Source of the DNA: Candidatus Nitrosopumilus sp.
GTDB taxonomy: Archaea > Thermoproteota > Nitrososphaeria > Nitrososphaerales > Nitrosopumilaceae
Assembly (NCBI GenBank): GCA_013002265.1
Contig: JABDKK010000097.1
Span: forward strand, 1 to 8,499
Reading direction: 5' to 3'
DNA: 8,499 nucleotides
The notes beneath the pieces are model-generated. The model was not told the origin of the DNA. It worked only from the letters and a program-made list of their open reading frames with translations, and did no database searches. Below are positions 1 through 5,972 of this stretch, in pieces. The position numbers and the translations under genes are program-made. The stretch's first letter is position 1. Each line of letters begins with the position of its first letter.

Positions 1-1
1 G

Positions 2-544
2 ATCATGAGTGTTGGCGCACTGCTTGATGAATCTATATATGATATCTTATCAGATGCATGCAAAGATTTCAAAAAAACTATCTACCTTCCTTCAGGTGCC
101 ATTGCAGGACTAGATGGAATTAAATCAATTAGAAATGAATTAGACTCTTTATCTATTACAACAACTAAACATCCACGATCACTAAAGGGCGCAAAGTTTT
201 TTGAAAATTCTGATATTGATCTAGATGATATTAGTTCAATAACAAAAATTTTTGAAGGAACTGCCAAAGAAGCAGTATCATTATTTCCTGCAAACATCAA
301 TGTTGCAGCATTATTGTCCTTGAGCGGAATTGGAAGTGAAAAAACCAAAGTGAAAATTTTAACTGATCCTGATACTGACAAAAATACTCATCATATAGAA
401 GCCTCAGGAAAATTTGGAAAGATGACCTTTACAATAGAAAATTTCCCAGATCCTAATAATCCTAAAACAAGCAGATTGGCAATTTTGTCTGCAATTGAAA
501 CACTAAGAAAATATTGCTCTGATGAGATTCAAATTGGAACCTAA
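2..544 (+). CDS. nadX: L-aspartate dehydrogenase, C-terminal part (5' end outside window)
   Basis: This enzyme oxidises L-aspartate to iminoaspartate with NAD(P)+, the first step of de novo NAD synthesis, and replaces the FAD-dependent oxidase NadB. Visible family motifs are MSVGAL at the very start, YLPSGAIAGLD (about residues 27-37 counted from the ATG at 5), FPANINVAA (94-102) and DKNTHHIEASG (125-135). The last contains the histidine expected to be catalytic. The ATG at 5 is not the true start: the codon before it (ATC, 2-4) keeps the frame open, and MSVGAL matches an internal segment of the family. Roughly 85-90 N-terminal residues, including the nucleotide-binding Rossmann core, are therefore missing because the window begins inside the gene. 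The stop is TAA at 542-544. nadA follows in the same direction after 93 bases and continues the pathway, which supports the call. Confidence 0.9.
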   Translation: MMSVGALLDESIYDILSDACKDFKKTIYLPSGAIAGLDGIKSIRNELDSLSITTTKHPRSLKGAKFFENSDIDLDDISSITKIFEGTAKEAVSLFPANINVAALLSLSGIGSEKTKVKILTDPDTDKNTHHIEASGKFGKMTFTIENFPDPNNPKTSRLAILSAIETLRKYCSDEIQIGT

Positions 545-546
545 AA

Positions 547-561
547 TGGCAATAATTGCCA
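547..561. repeat. Perfect 15-base palindrome between nadX and nadA
   Basis: TGGCAAT (547-553), a single central A (554) and ATTGCCA (555-561) form a perfect inverted repeat 2 bases after the nadX stop and about 43 bases upstream of the nadA TATA-like box. A one-base loop is too tight for a good RNA hairpin, so a dimeric DNA-binding protein site is the better reading. No known regulator is assigned. Seen directly; function inferred. Confidence 0.4.
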
Positions 562-602
562 CATTTGATAGGTTTTAAGAGAATTCTGGACTACTTCTCT
601 TT

Positions 603-610
603 CTTTAAAT
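603..610 (+). promoter_or_regulatory. Probable TATA box of nadA
   Basis: CTTTAAAT lies centred about 30 bases before the nadA ATG (638). That places transcription start within a few bases of the start codon, as in a leaderless or near-leaderless archaeal mRNA. The same CTTTAAA core occurs at the equivalent position before nadC. Confidence 0.5.
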
Positions 611-637
611 CCCTTCAACTTTAATTTTCAATGTATC

Positions 638-1594
638 ATGCTTGTCCAGCAATCATCAAAACTCAAAGATGAGATTTTGAGACTAAAAAAGGAAAAGGAT
701 GTGGTGATTCTTGCACATAATTACCAAATTCCAGATGTACAAGATGTAGCTGATTTTACAGGGGATTCTTTGGGACTTTCAAGACAGGCAGCTAAAGTGA
801 AACAAAAAACCATTTTGTTTTGTGGCGTAAACTTTATGGCTGAAACTGCAGCTATCATCAGCCCAGAAAAAAAGGTCTTACTTCCTGATCTGGAAGCTGG
901 TTGCTCATTATCTGATTCAATTACAGTTGATGAATTAAAAAATTGGAAGAAGCAGTATCCTGGTGCAATTGCAGTAGGATATGTCAACACTACAGCAGAG
1001 ATTAAAGCAGAGCTTGATTATTGCTGCACTTCATCAAATGCAATCAATGTTGTAAAAGCAATTCCAGAAGATAAAGAAATCTTGTTTTTGCCTGACATGT
1101 TTTTGGGATCTTATGTTGCCAAAGTTACTGGAAGAAAAAATATGCATATTTGGGCAGGAGAATGTCACGTCCATGCTGGAATTACTGCAGAAGATGTAAT
1201 AAAAAAAATTGATTCAATAAAAGATGCAGAATTTGTTATTCATCCAGAGTGTAGTTGTACTACCCCTATGATGTATGATGTTGCAGATGGAAGTTATGAT
1301 GATAAAAAAGTCTCGATTCTTTCTACTGAAGGAATGTTAAATCATGTTAATGAATCAAAAGCAAAAAATTTTGTTGTTGCAACTGAAACTGGGATTTTAT
1401 ATAAAATGAGACAACAAAATCCTGAAAAGACATTCATTCCAGCTTCAGATAAAGCTGAATGTCAATACATGAAGATGATTACGCTTGAGAAAGTATATGA
1501 TGCATTAGTTAATGAAAAGAATGTTATCACAATACCAAAAGAAATTGCAGACAAAGCTCGTCTAGCAATTGATAGAATGCTTGAAATCAGCTAA
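638..1594 (+). CDS. nadA: Quinolinate synthase NadA
   Basis: This cytosolic [4Fe-4S] enzyme condenses iminoaspartate with dihydroxyacetone phosphate to quinolinate, the second step of de novo NAD synthesis. The 318-residue product matches the short archaeal form of the family. Motifs in order are ILAHNYQ (24-30), GDSLGLS (42-48), FCGVNFMAETA (61-71), LEAGCSL (85-91), GECHVHAG (174-181), HPECSC (202-207) and CQYMKM (275-280). Cys89, Cys176 and Cys275 are the three expected cluster ligands, by their spacing and motif context. The ATG at 638 is preferred: an ATG at 631 is out of frame, and the TATA-like box at 603-610 fits this start. The gene follows nadX by 93 bases and is followed after 15 bases by a TPR gene. 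Nothing suggests truncation or transfer. Confidence 0.97.
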   Translation: MLVQQSSKLKDEILRLKKEKDVVILAHNYQIPDVQDVADFTGDSLGLSRQAAKVKQKTILFCGVNFMAETAAIISPEKKVLLPDLEAGCSLSDSITVDELKNWKKQYPGAIAVGYVNTTAEIKAELDYCCTSSNAINVVKAIPEDKEILFLPDMFLGSYVAKVTGRKNMHIWAGECHVHAGITAEDVIKKIDSIKDAEFVIHPECSCTTPMMYDVADGSYDDKKVSILSTEGMLNHVNESKAKNFVVATETGILYKMRQQNPEKTFIPASDKAECQYMKMITLEKVYDALVNEKNVITIPKEIADKARLAIDRMLEIS

Positions 1595-1609
1595 TCTGCG
1601 TGACTGTCT

Positions 1610-2002
1610 TTGGTTGGACTATTTAGTAGAGCGCCAAAGGATCCTCAAAAGAAAAAAAATGTAGCCAAGATTAAAGAACTCAAAAAACTGGTTAAAGAAA
1701 AAAAGTATACAAAAGCTCTAAAATCAGGAACAGAATATTTGGTAAAAGTTCCAAATAATCATGATGTGTTGTTTACTGTTGGTGGAATCTATTATTTGAA
1801 AAAAAAATACAGAACTGCAATATCTTATTTTGATAAAGCACTAGAAATTGGTTCTTATGATCTTGATGTCTTGCTACTAAAGGCATATTCCCATCAAAAA
1901 TTAGATGAAAAAAAACATGCAGTTCAATGCTGTAATAAAATAAAGGAAATTGATCCAAAAAATAAAGCCGTTGCAGAATTACTATCTCAATTGGAATCTT
2001 AA
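1610..2002 (+). CDS. Small TPR-repeat protein
   Basis: This 130-residue soluble protein has a basic N-terminus (PKDPQKKK) followed by three tandem tetratricopeptide repeats, at about residues 17-50, 51-84 and 85-118. The second is clearest, with the pattern YYLKKKYRTAISYFDKALEI. Such repeats form a helical scaffold that binds other proteins; no catalytic motif is seen. The start is probably TTG at 1610. An in-frame TGA at 1601-1603 limits extension, leaving only CTG at 1604 as an alternative. The gene begins 15 bases after the nadA stop, so the two are probably co-transcribed. Its TAA (2000-2002) overlaps the stop of the convergent nadC in a shared TTAA. The partner is unknown; a role with NadA, such as cluster delivery or channelling, would be guesswork from position alone. 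Confidence 0.85.
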   Translation: MVGLFSRAPKDPQKKKNVAKIKELKKLVKEKKYTKALKSGTEYLVKVPNNHDVLFTVGGIYYLKKKYRTAISYFDKALEIGSYDLDVLLLKAYSHQKLDEKKHAVQCCNKIKEIDPKNKAVAELLSQLES

Positions 2003-2814
2003 ATCTCTAAACTCATATCAATTCCTTTTACAGAATTTGTAATGCTTCCAACTGAAATTATATCTACTCCGGTTTGACCATAACTGTGAATATTTTTTAA
2101 ATTAATTCCACCTGATGCCTCAAGCAATACTTTATTTCGTAATTTCTTTTCTTTTAGAACTTGGATTGTCTTTTTTATTTTTGATGGAGAAAAATTATCT
2201 AACATGATAATTGATGCACCTTCCTTTGCAGCAAGTACTGCATCTGATATGCTCTCAACTTCGACCTCAAATTTTTTGTATTTTTTCTTTGCTTTTTTGA
2301 TTAATGAATCCAGTGACTCTTCCACTGCAATGTGGTTGTCTTTTATCATGACCATCTCATCTAGTCTGAGTCTGTGTTTTTTGCCTCCCCCAATTTCTAC
2401 TGCTTCCTTGTCAAAATATCTTAGACCCGGTGCAGTCTTTCTTGTTGCATAGACTTTGGTTTTGTTTGGAATTTGTTTAACCAGTTTATTTGTTTGAGTT
2501 GCAATTCCACTCATTCTAGTTAGTAAATTCAATGCAGTTCTCTCACATGTTAAAATTTTTGATGCATCACCAGAAATTTTTATTATGGTTTGGTTTGGTT
2601 TGGTTTTTGCACCATCTTTTCTTAATATTTCTACTTTACATCCTTTTAATTGGAAAATTTCTTTGGCATACTTTGCTCCTCCCACTATCGCATCTTCTCT
2701 TGAAATTATTTTGGCTGTAATCTTTTTTTTGGATAACAATGTGGTTGTAATGTCGCCTTTACCTATGTCTTCAGCTAGAAACCTTATCAACTGTTTTCTA
2801 GAATTAAAAGTCAA
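1999..2814 (-). CDS. nadC: Nicotinate-nucleotide pyrophosphorylase (quinolinate phosphoribosyltransferase) NadC
   Basis: NadC converts quinolinate and PRPP to nicotinate mononucleotide, CO2 and pyrophosphate, the third de novo NAD step. The 271 residues are close to the family's usual length. Motifs include FLAEDIGKGDITT (12-24), ERTALNLLTRMSGIAT (91-106), TRKTAPGLR (124-132), GGGKKHR (142-148), MIKDNH (156-161), EVES (185-188), MLDNF (204-208), EASGGI (232-237) and GVDIISVGSIT (249-259). These cover the expected PRPP- and quinolinate-binding residues. The start is TTG at 2814: the frame is closed by TAG at 2835-2833 with no ATG or GTG between, and a TATA-like box about 29 bases upstream fits a leaderless start. 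It lies downstream of spt4 on the same strand but has its own promoter-like box. Oddity: a 20-base pentanucleotide tandem repeat encodes about residues 70-76. Confidence 0.96.
   Translation of the reverse strand: MTFNSRKQLIRFLAEDIGKGDITTTLLSKKKITAKIISREDAIVGGAKYAKEIFQLKGCKVEILRKDGAKTKPNQTIIKISGDASKILTCERTALNLLTRMSGIATQTNKLVKQIPNKTKVYATRKTAPGLRYFDKEAVEIGGGKKHRLRLDEMVMIKDNHIAVEESLDSLIKKAKKKYKKFEVEVESISDAVLAAKEGASIIMLDNFSPSKIKKTIQVLKEKKLRNKVLLEASGGINLKNIHSYGQTGVDIISVGSITNSVKGIDMSLEI
2587..2606. repeat. Pentanucleotide tandem repeat (GGTTT)x4 inside nadC
   Basis: Four perfect copies of GGTTT (+ strand) run without interruption inside the nadC coding region. On the coding strand they read as AAACC units encoding part of K-T-K-P-N-Q-T. 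A gain or loss of one unit would shift the frame of nadC. Confidence 0.8.
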
Positions 2815-2838
2815 TACAATGATACAATCAAACTATAA

Positions 2839-2846
2839 TTTTAAAG
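2839..2846 (-). promoter_or_regulatory. Probable TATA box of nadC
   Basis: On the - strand CTTTAAAA (2846 to 2839) is centred about 28 bases upstream of the TTG start at 2814. This predicts a leaderless or near-leaderless transcript and supports the TTG start. It lies in the 45-base gap after spt4, so nadC can be transcribed separately from rpo7-spt4. Confidence 0.5.
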
Positions 2847-2859
2847 ATTTAGAAATTTT

Positions 2860-3048
2860 TTATGTTACTTTAATTGCATACTTGCCTTTTTGAGTGATGC
2901 CTAAAGTTTTTGATATCTGTGAATTTGTTGGATCAACTACTAGTACAATTCCATTCCAATCAGGTGTCAGGTCTGATGATTTACAAACAGGACAAACTTT
3001 TCCTGTTGTTACAAATTTGCATTTTCTACAAGCCATCTCTCGTGCCAT
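2860..3048 (-). CDS. spt4: Transcription elongation factor Spt4 (RpoE'')
   Basis: Spt4 is a small zinc protein that pairs with Spt5 and clamps the archaeal RNA polymerase for processive elongation. The 62-residue product matches the family length. A four-cysteine zinc site is visible: C7-x2-C10 and C19-x2-C22. It is followed by the family core DWNGIVLVVDP (about 29-39) and a C-terminal GKYAIKV strand. The ATG at 3048 lies one base after the rpo7 stop (arrangement TGA-A-ATG). A GAGG at 3061-3058, nine bases upstream inside the end of rpo7, is a fair Shine-Dalgarno site, as expected for an internal operon gene. A second Met at residue 5 is an alternative start. The rpo7-spt4 pairing is widely conserved in archaea. 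Confidence 0.95.
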   Translation of the reverse strand: MAREMACRKCKFVTTGKVCPVCKSSDLTPDWNGIVLVVDPTNSQISKTLGITQKGKYAIKVT

Positions 3049-3049
3049 T

Positions 3050-3643
3050 TCAACTTGCCTCTACTTTAGCTTCTTTTGCAGCTTCTTCTGATCCACCTGC
3101 TTTCTTTATCTCTTCTTGAATCCACTCGTCTGCGCCAAGGAATGGTTGTCTGCATGTGATTCCAATCTTGCCCATTGCCGCTGCCTTTCCTAGAGAAACA
3201 GCAGTAATTCTTGCACGAAGTGTTGATCCTACTTTTAATGTTCTTCCACTTTGATTAGCCAAGATCATTCCCGACTTTACATCGCTTTTTAGGTAATCAT
3301 CCATGACTTGTGATAAGTGTAGCAATGCATCAGTTGGACCGATTCTTACAAATGCACCAAAGTCTGTGATGTCTACAATTTCTCCCTGGACAATTTCTTG
3401 CAGCTTTGGATAAAATGTCAATGCTTCAAATTCCACTTTGTGGAATGTTCCGCCGTCACCGGCAATCATTTTTCCCATCTCATCAACTTTGGCATCCAAA
3501 ATCATAATGATGTATCCTAAATCGGCATTAATCATGCTCTCGTACTTTTCTTTGAGGATGTTAACTGCAGCCTTTTTGAGTGTGGTTCCAAACAAACTTG
3601 GAGGAATCCTAACAACATCAACTAGGGTAGATATAGAAAACAA
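3050..3643 (-). CDS. rpo7: DNA-directed RNA polymerase subunit Rpo7 (RpoE')
   Basis: Rpo7, the counterpart of eukaryotic Rpb7, forms the polymerase stalk with Rpo4, helps open the promoter and binds emerging RNA. The 197-residue product has an N-terminal RNP-like domain (about 1-80) with the diagnostic VDVVRIPPSLFG near residue 8. A C-terminal S1 RNA-binding domain follows (about 82-165; VQGEIVDITDFGAFVRIG). The tail (about 170-197) is rich in Lys, Glu and Ala. The start is TTG at 3643, giving the expected N-terminus, with VRIPP about ten residues in. An AT-rich TATA-like stretch about 28 bases upstream fits it. The gene is divergent from mrp and forms a tight pair with spt4. Confidence 0.96.
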   Translation of the reverse strand: MFSISTLVDVVRIPPSLFGTTLKKAAVNILKEKYESMINADLGYIIMILDAKVDEMGKMIAGDGGTFHKVEFEALTFYPKLQEIVQGEIVDITDFGAFVRIGPTDALLHLSQVMDDYLKSDVKSGMILANQSGRTLKVGSTLRARITAVSLGKAAAMGKIGITCRQPFLGADEWIQEEIKKAGGSEEAAKEAKVEAS

Positions 3644-3666
3644 CTGTGCTGTTTTTCTTGAATTTC

Positions 3667-3676
3667 AATTTATGAA
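3667..3676 (-). promoter_or_regulatory. Possible TATA box of rpo7-spt4
   Basis: On the - strand TCATAAATTG (about 3677 to 3668) sits roughly 28 bases before the TTG start of rpo7. It is a weak match judged mainly by position; the whole spacer is AT-rich. Confidence 0.3.
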
Positions 3677-3759
3677 TCTTTGGGTGATTTAGGCTGAATT
3701 TTCTAAAGATTTCGCTAATTTTTCAAATAAATGCCAATTCTTTTGTCATGTAACTTATG

Positions 3760-3767
3760 TTTAAATA
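3760..3767 (+). promoter_or_regulatory. TATA box of the mrp operon
   Basis: TTTAAATA is centred 27 bases before the ATG at 3791, the classic distance for a leaderless archaeal transcript beginning at the A of the start codon. It decides in favour of the 3791 start over the in-frame ATG at 3731, which has no comparable box. Confidence 0.6.
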
Positions 3768-3790
3768 AAGTGAAATGGCTTTTTGACGCA

Positions 3791-4900
3791 ATGGTTGGAA
3801 TAGATCAAGTTCTAGAAAAACTCAGTACTGTCATTGATCCTGATTTGAAAAAAGACATTGTTTCAATGGGTATGATTAAAGACTTGGAACTAAACGATGG
3901 AAACCTCAAATTTACTTTAGAATTAACTACCCCCGCATGTCCTTTCAATGTTGAGATTGAAGATGATGTCCGAAAAGCAATTGCTGAACTTACTGACTTG
4001 AAAAATTTTGATATGAATGTGACTGCCAAAGTCATGGAAGGTCGTTCACTTGATGCAGACACTGGAATGGCAACTGTCAAAAATATTATCGGTGTTGCAA
4101 GTGGAAAAGGCGGTGTAGGTAAATCAACAGTCTCATTGAACTTAGCTCTTGCATTATCTCAAACTGGAGCCAAAGTTGGATTACTTGATGCAGATATCTA
4201 TGGACCAAGCATTCCATTAATGCTTGGCATGAAAGATGGGTTTATGGAGGTTGAGGATAATAAACTGCAGCCAGCACAATCAAATGGATTACAGGTTGTG
4301 TCTTTTGGATTCTTTGCAGAACAATCTCATCAGGCAGCAATTTATCGTGGTCCAATCATTTCAGGAATCTTAAAACAATTTCTTGTTGATACAAATTGGT
4401 CTGATCTTGATTATCTTATAGTTGATCTTCCACCAGGAACAGGTGATATTCCATTAACTCTGGCACAAACAATTCCAATTACGGGAATTCTTGTTGTTAC
4501 AACTCCACAGGATGTTGCAAGCAATGTTGCAGTAAAAGCAATTGGAATGTTTGAAAAACTAAATGTTCCAATTATTGGTGTAGTTGAAAACATGAGTCAT
4601 TTTATCTGCCCCAACTGCAATGACAAACACTATATCTTCGGTGATGGTGGTGCAAAAAAGATTAGCGAACAATTTAAAATTCCATTCTTAGGTGAGATTC
4701 CATTAAATTCAGGAATCATGTCTGGCTCTGATTTAGGAAAACCAATCATGATTACCAACCCTGATTCTCCAAGCGCACAAGCTTTTAGAGCAAGCGCAAA
4801 AAACATTGCAGCACAGTGTAGTATTCTTGCATCAAAACTACAGCAAGAAATGGAATCTGAAAGTTCCAGTGAATCTGCACCAGAGGCAAGTACAAGCTAG
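3791..4900 (+). CDS. Mrp/NBP35-family iron-sulfur cluster carrier ATPase
   Basis: This cytosolic P-loop ATPase of the Mrp/ApbC/NBP35 group is thought to bind and deliver [4Fe-4S] clusters to apoproteins. Residues about 3-80 form an N-terminal MIP18-like domain (DUF59) with the TTPACPF motif (46-52). The ATPase follows: deviant Walker A GKGGVGKST (105-113), LLDADIYGPS (131-140) and VDLPPGTGDIP (211-221). C273-P-N-C276 is the cluster-bridging CxxC typical of the family. The tail from about 352 is low-complexity, rich in Ser, Glu and Ala, and probably disordered. I chose ATG at 3791 (369 residues) because of the TATA box at 3760-3767. The longer reading from 3731 adds 20 residues with no family resemblance. 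The dephospho-CoA kinase gene follows after 11 bases, so the two form an operon. NadA in this window is one plausible cluster client, by inference only. Confidence 0.95.
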   Translation: MVGIDQVLEKLSTVIDPDLKKDIVSMGMIKDLELNDGNLKFTLELTTPACPFNVEIEDDVRKAIAELTDLKNFDMNVTAKVMEGRSLDADTGMATVKNIIGVASGKGGVGKSTVSLNLALALSQTGAKVGLLDADIYGPSIPLMLGMKDGFMEVEDNKLQPAQSNGLQVVSFGFFAEQSHQAAIYRGPIISGILKQFLVDTNWSDLDYLIVDLPPGTGDIPLTLAQTIPITGILVVTTPQDVASNVAVKAIGMFEKLNVPIIGVVENMSHFICPNCNDKHYIFGDGGAKKISEQFKIPFLGEIPLNSGIMSGSDLGKPIMITNPDSPSAQAFRASAKNIAAQCSILASKLQQEMESESSSESAPEASTS

Positions 4901-4911
4901 CCTGATTTTTC

Positions 4912-5406
4912 GTGAAACTTCCTGATTCTCTAAGAGACCAACTGAAAATTCCTTTAGGTATACTAATACCTGAAAGTCAAGCTGACAAGGATCATATTCA
5001 AAAATATCTTTCAGACAGTCCTTATCTTATCACAGTAGGTGATAGAACAACTGAAAAGATGATCAATTTTGGTTTTATTCCATCCCTTCAAATAATTGAT
5101 GGACAAGAAAAAAGAAAAAAAAGAGAGCCTCCAAAATTATCAAACGCAACTGAACTGCAAATTGATAATCCTGCAGCCCAAATCACCTCTCAAAGCATTG
5201 ATGTTATCAAAAAATCTTTTTCAATGAAGGGCCCAATCAGAATCCTCGTAAACGGAGAAGAGGATCTTTTGGTTCTTCCTGTTTGCATTTATGCCCCTGA
5301 AAATTCTCTAGTCATGTACGGTCAGCCAAACGAAGGATTAGTAGTAACAAAAATTACTACAGAAATTAGAAATAAAGCACAAACACTTCTTGATTTAATG
5401 GAATAA
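4912..5406 (+). CDS. GTP-dependent dephospho-CoA kinase (DUF359 family)
   Basis: This enzyme is predicted to phosphorylate dephospho-CoA at the 3'-hydroxyl of its ribose with GTP, the last step of archaeal CoA synthesis. It is unrelated to bacterial CoaE. At 164 residues it has normal family length. Recognisable motifs are LRDQLKIPLGILI (7-19), TVGDRTTEKM (41-50), IIDGQEKRKK (61-70), NPAAQIT (86-92), NGEEDLLVLP (114-123) and MYGQPNEGLVV (135-145). The conserved acidic residues (D44, D63, E116, E117, D118) fit the proposed nucleotide and metal site. The start is GTG at 4912, 11 bases after the mrp stop, with no obvious Shine-Dalgarno sequence. The assignment comes from remembered family motifs. 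The family was long annotated as DUF359, and the activity was shown in Thermococcus. Confidence 0.88.
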   Translation: MKLPDSLRDQLKIPLGILIPESQADKDHIQKYLSDSPYLITVGDRTTEKMINFGFIPSLQIIDGQEKRKKREPPKLSNATELQIDNPAAQITSQSIDVIKKSFSMKGPIRILVNGEEDLLVLPVCIYAPENSLVMYGQPNEGLVVTKITTEIRNKAQTLLDLME

Positions 5407-5407
5407 T

Positions 5408-5469
5408 TGGGGTATGATGAGACGGTGGCTGTATGATTTGTGATTACTCTACTAAAACCTCTGACCCTA
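5408..5469 (+). ncRNA. Candidate C/D box guide sRNA
   Basis: The gap after the dephospho-CoA kinase gene has the layout of an archaeal C/D box RNA. Box C is ATGATGA (5414-5420, exact RUGAUGA). A 12-base guide (5421-5432) follows, then a degenerate D' ATGA (5433-5436), a 3-base linker, and C' GTGATTA (5440-5446, one mismatch). A 14-base spacer (5447-5460) precedes box D CTGA (5461-5464, exact). Flanking bases TGGGG (5408-5412) and CCCTA (5465-5469) can form a short terminal stem with one G-U pair and one unpaired T. Such RNAs guide fibrillarin, Nop5 and L7Ae to 2'-O-methylate rRNA or tRNA. No own promoter is clear, so it may be processed from the mrp operon transcript. The motifs are short, so chance remains possible. 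Confidence 0.5.
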
Positions 5470-5558
5470 TTAATTCAATATTTTATCGAATCAAAATCAA
5501 CCAAAATTCTCACAACATTTGACATTTCAAGATAAACACAGATTCTCATACTAAAAAC

Positions 5559-5936
5559 ATGAAACTTGATGATGAACTTAGGTTATGTATTTTAGAACAA
5601 GTTGGAATATACTCTAATCGTTTTTCAATTCCTGAACCTAAAATTCTTTTATCTACAAAAGAAGTTCTGGATACTCCAAAAGAAATGACTGAAGGTAGAC
5701 GAACATCTGCCTACAAATATTATGGTGTGTCTTATCTTCAACATAATCTCATATTCATCAACGTTCGAAAAATTCCTGACGAGAAAATACTAGAAAATAC
5801 TATAGTCCATGAATTGATCCATATGCGATTTCCATATCTTGCACATGGAAAGCGATTCAACAAGTTGGTAAGACAAGGACTAAGAGGAAAATCTTTTCTA
5901 CCCTATAGAAAAAGAAGTAAAATTTCTGCTATTTGA
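5559..5936 (+). CDS. Small HExxH metallopeptidase-like protein (SprT/YgjP-like)
   Basis: The 125-residue soluble protein carries a zincin signature HELIH (84-88), followed by a third likely zinc ligand His96 in LAHGKRF. This is the single-domain minimal gluzincin pattern seen in SprT-like and YgjP/DUF45-like proteins. An NLIFINVRK strand (63-71) precedes the helix, as expected for the edge strand of the active site. The C-terminus is very basic (PYRKRSK), which may suit nucleic acid or ribosome contact. No signal peptide or membrane segment is seen. The start is ATG at 5559, and the stop TGA lies just ahead of the hppA TATA-like box. The substrate is unknown; DNA-protein crosslink repair, as in SprT/Spartan, is only one possibility. 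Confidence 0.75.
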   Translation: MKLDDELRLCILEQVGIYSNRFSIPEPKILLSTKEVLDTPKEMTEGRRTSAYKYYGVSYLQHNLIFINVRKIPDEKILENTIVHELIHMRFPYLAHGKRFNKLVRQGLRGKSFLPYRKRSKISAI

Positions 5937-5945
5937 TTTATATTT
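5937..5945 (+). promoter_or_regulatory. Probable TATA box of the pyrophosphatase gene
   Basis: TTTATATTT begins one base after the stop of the preceding gene and is centred about 32 bases before the ATG at 5973, giving a predicted leader of about five bases or less. It gives the pyrophosphatase its own promoter in a 36-base spacer. Confidence 0.5.
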
Positions 5946-5972
5946 CCCAGAAAGGGGCAAGCTCAATATAAC

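Noticed and set aside
5..7. ATG at 5 as the true start of nadX
   Set aside because: The motif at this Met is internal in the family and the frame is open to the window edge; the nucleotide-binding domain is simply outside the window.
2585..2893. 102-codon + strand frame across nadC and its promoter region
   Set aside because: It is antisense to conserved nadC motifs and the end of spt4, with no recognisable protein features.
3731..3790. Longer N-terminus for the Mrp ATPase (ATG at 3731)
   Set aside because: The extra 20 residues have no resemblance to the family, and the TATA box at 3760-3767 lies inside the extension at the exact leaderless distance from the ATG at 3791.
5475..5558. tRNA or further RNA gene in the rest of the gap before the metallopeptidase-like gene
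   Set aside because: No cloverleaf, no GGTTCGAATCC-like T arm and no second set of C/D boxes; it is plain AT-rich upstream sequence.
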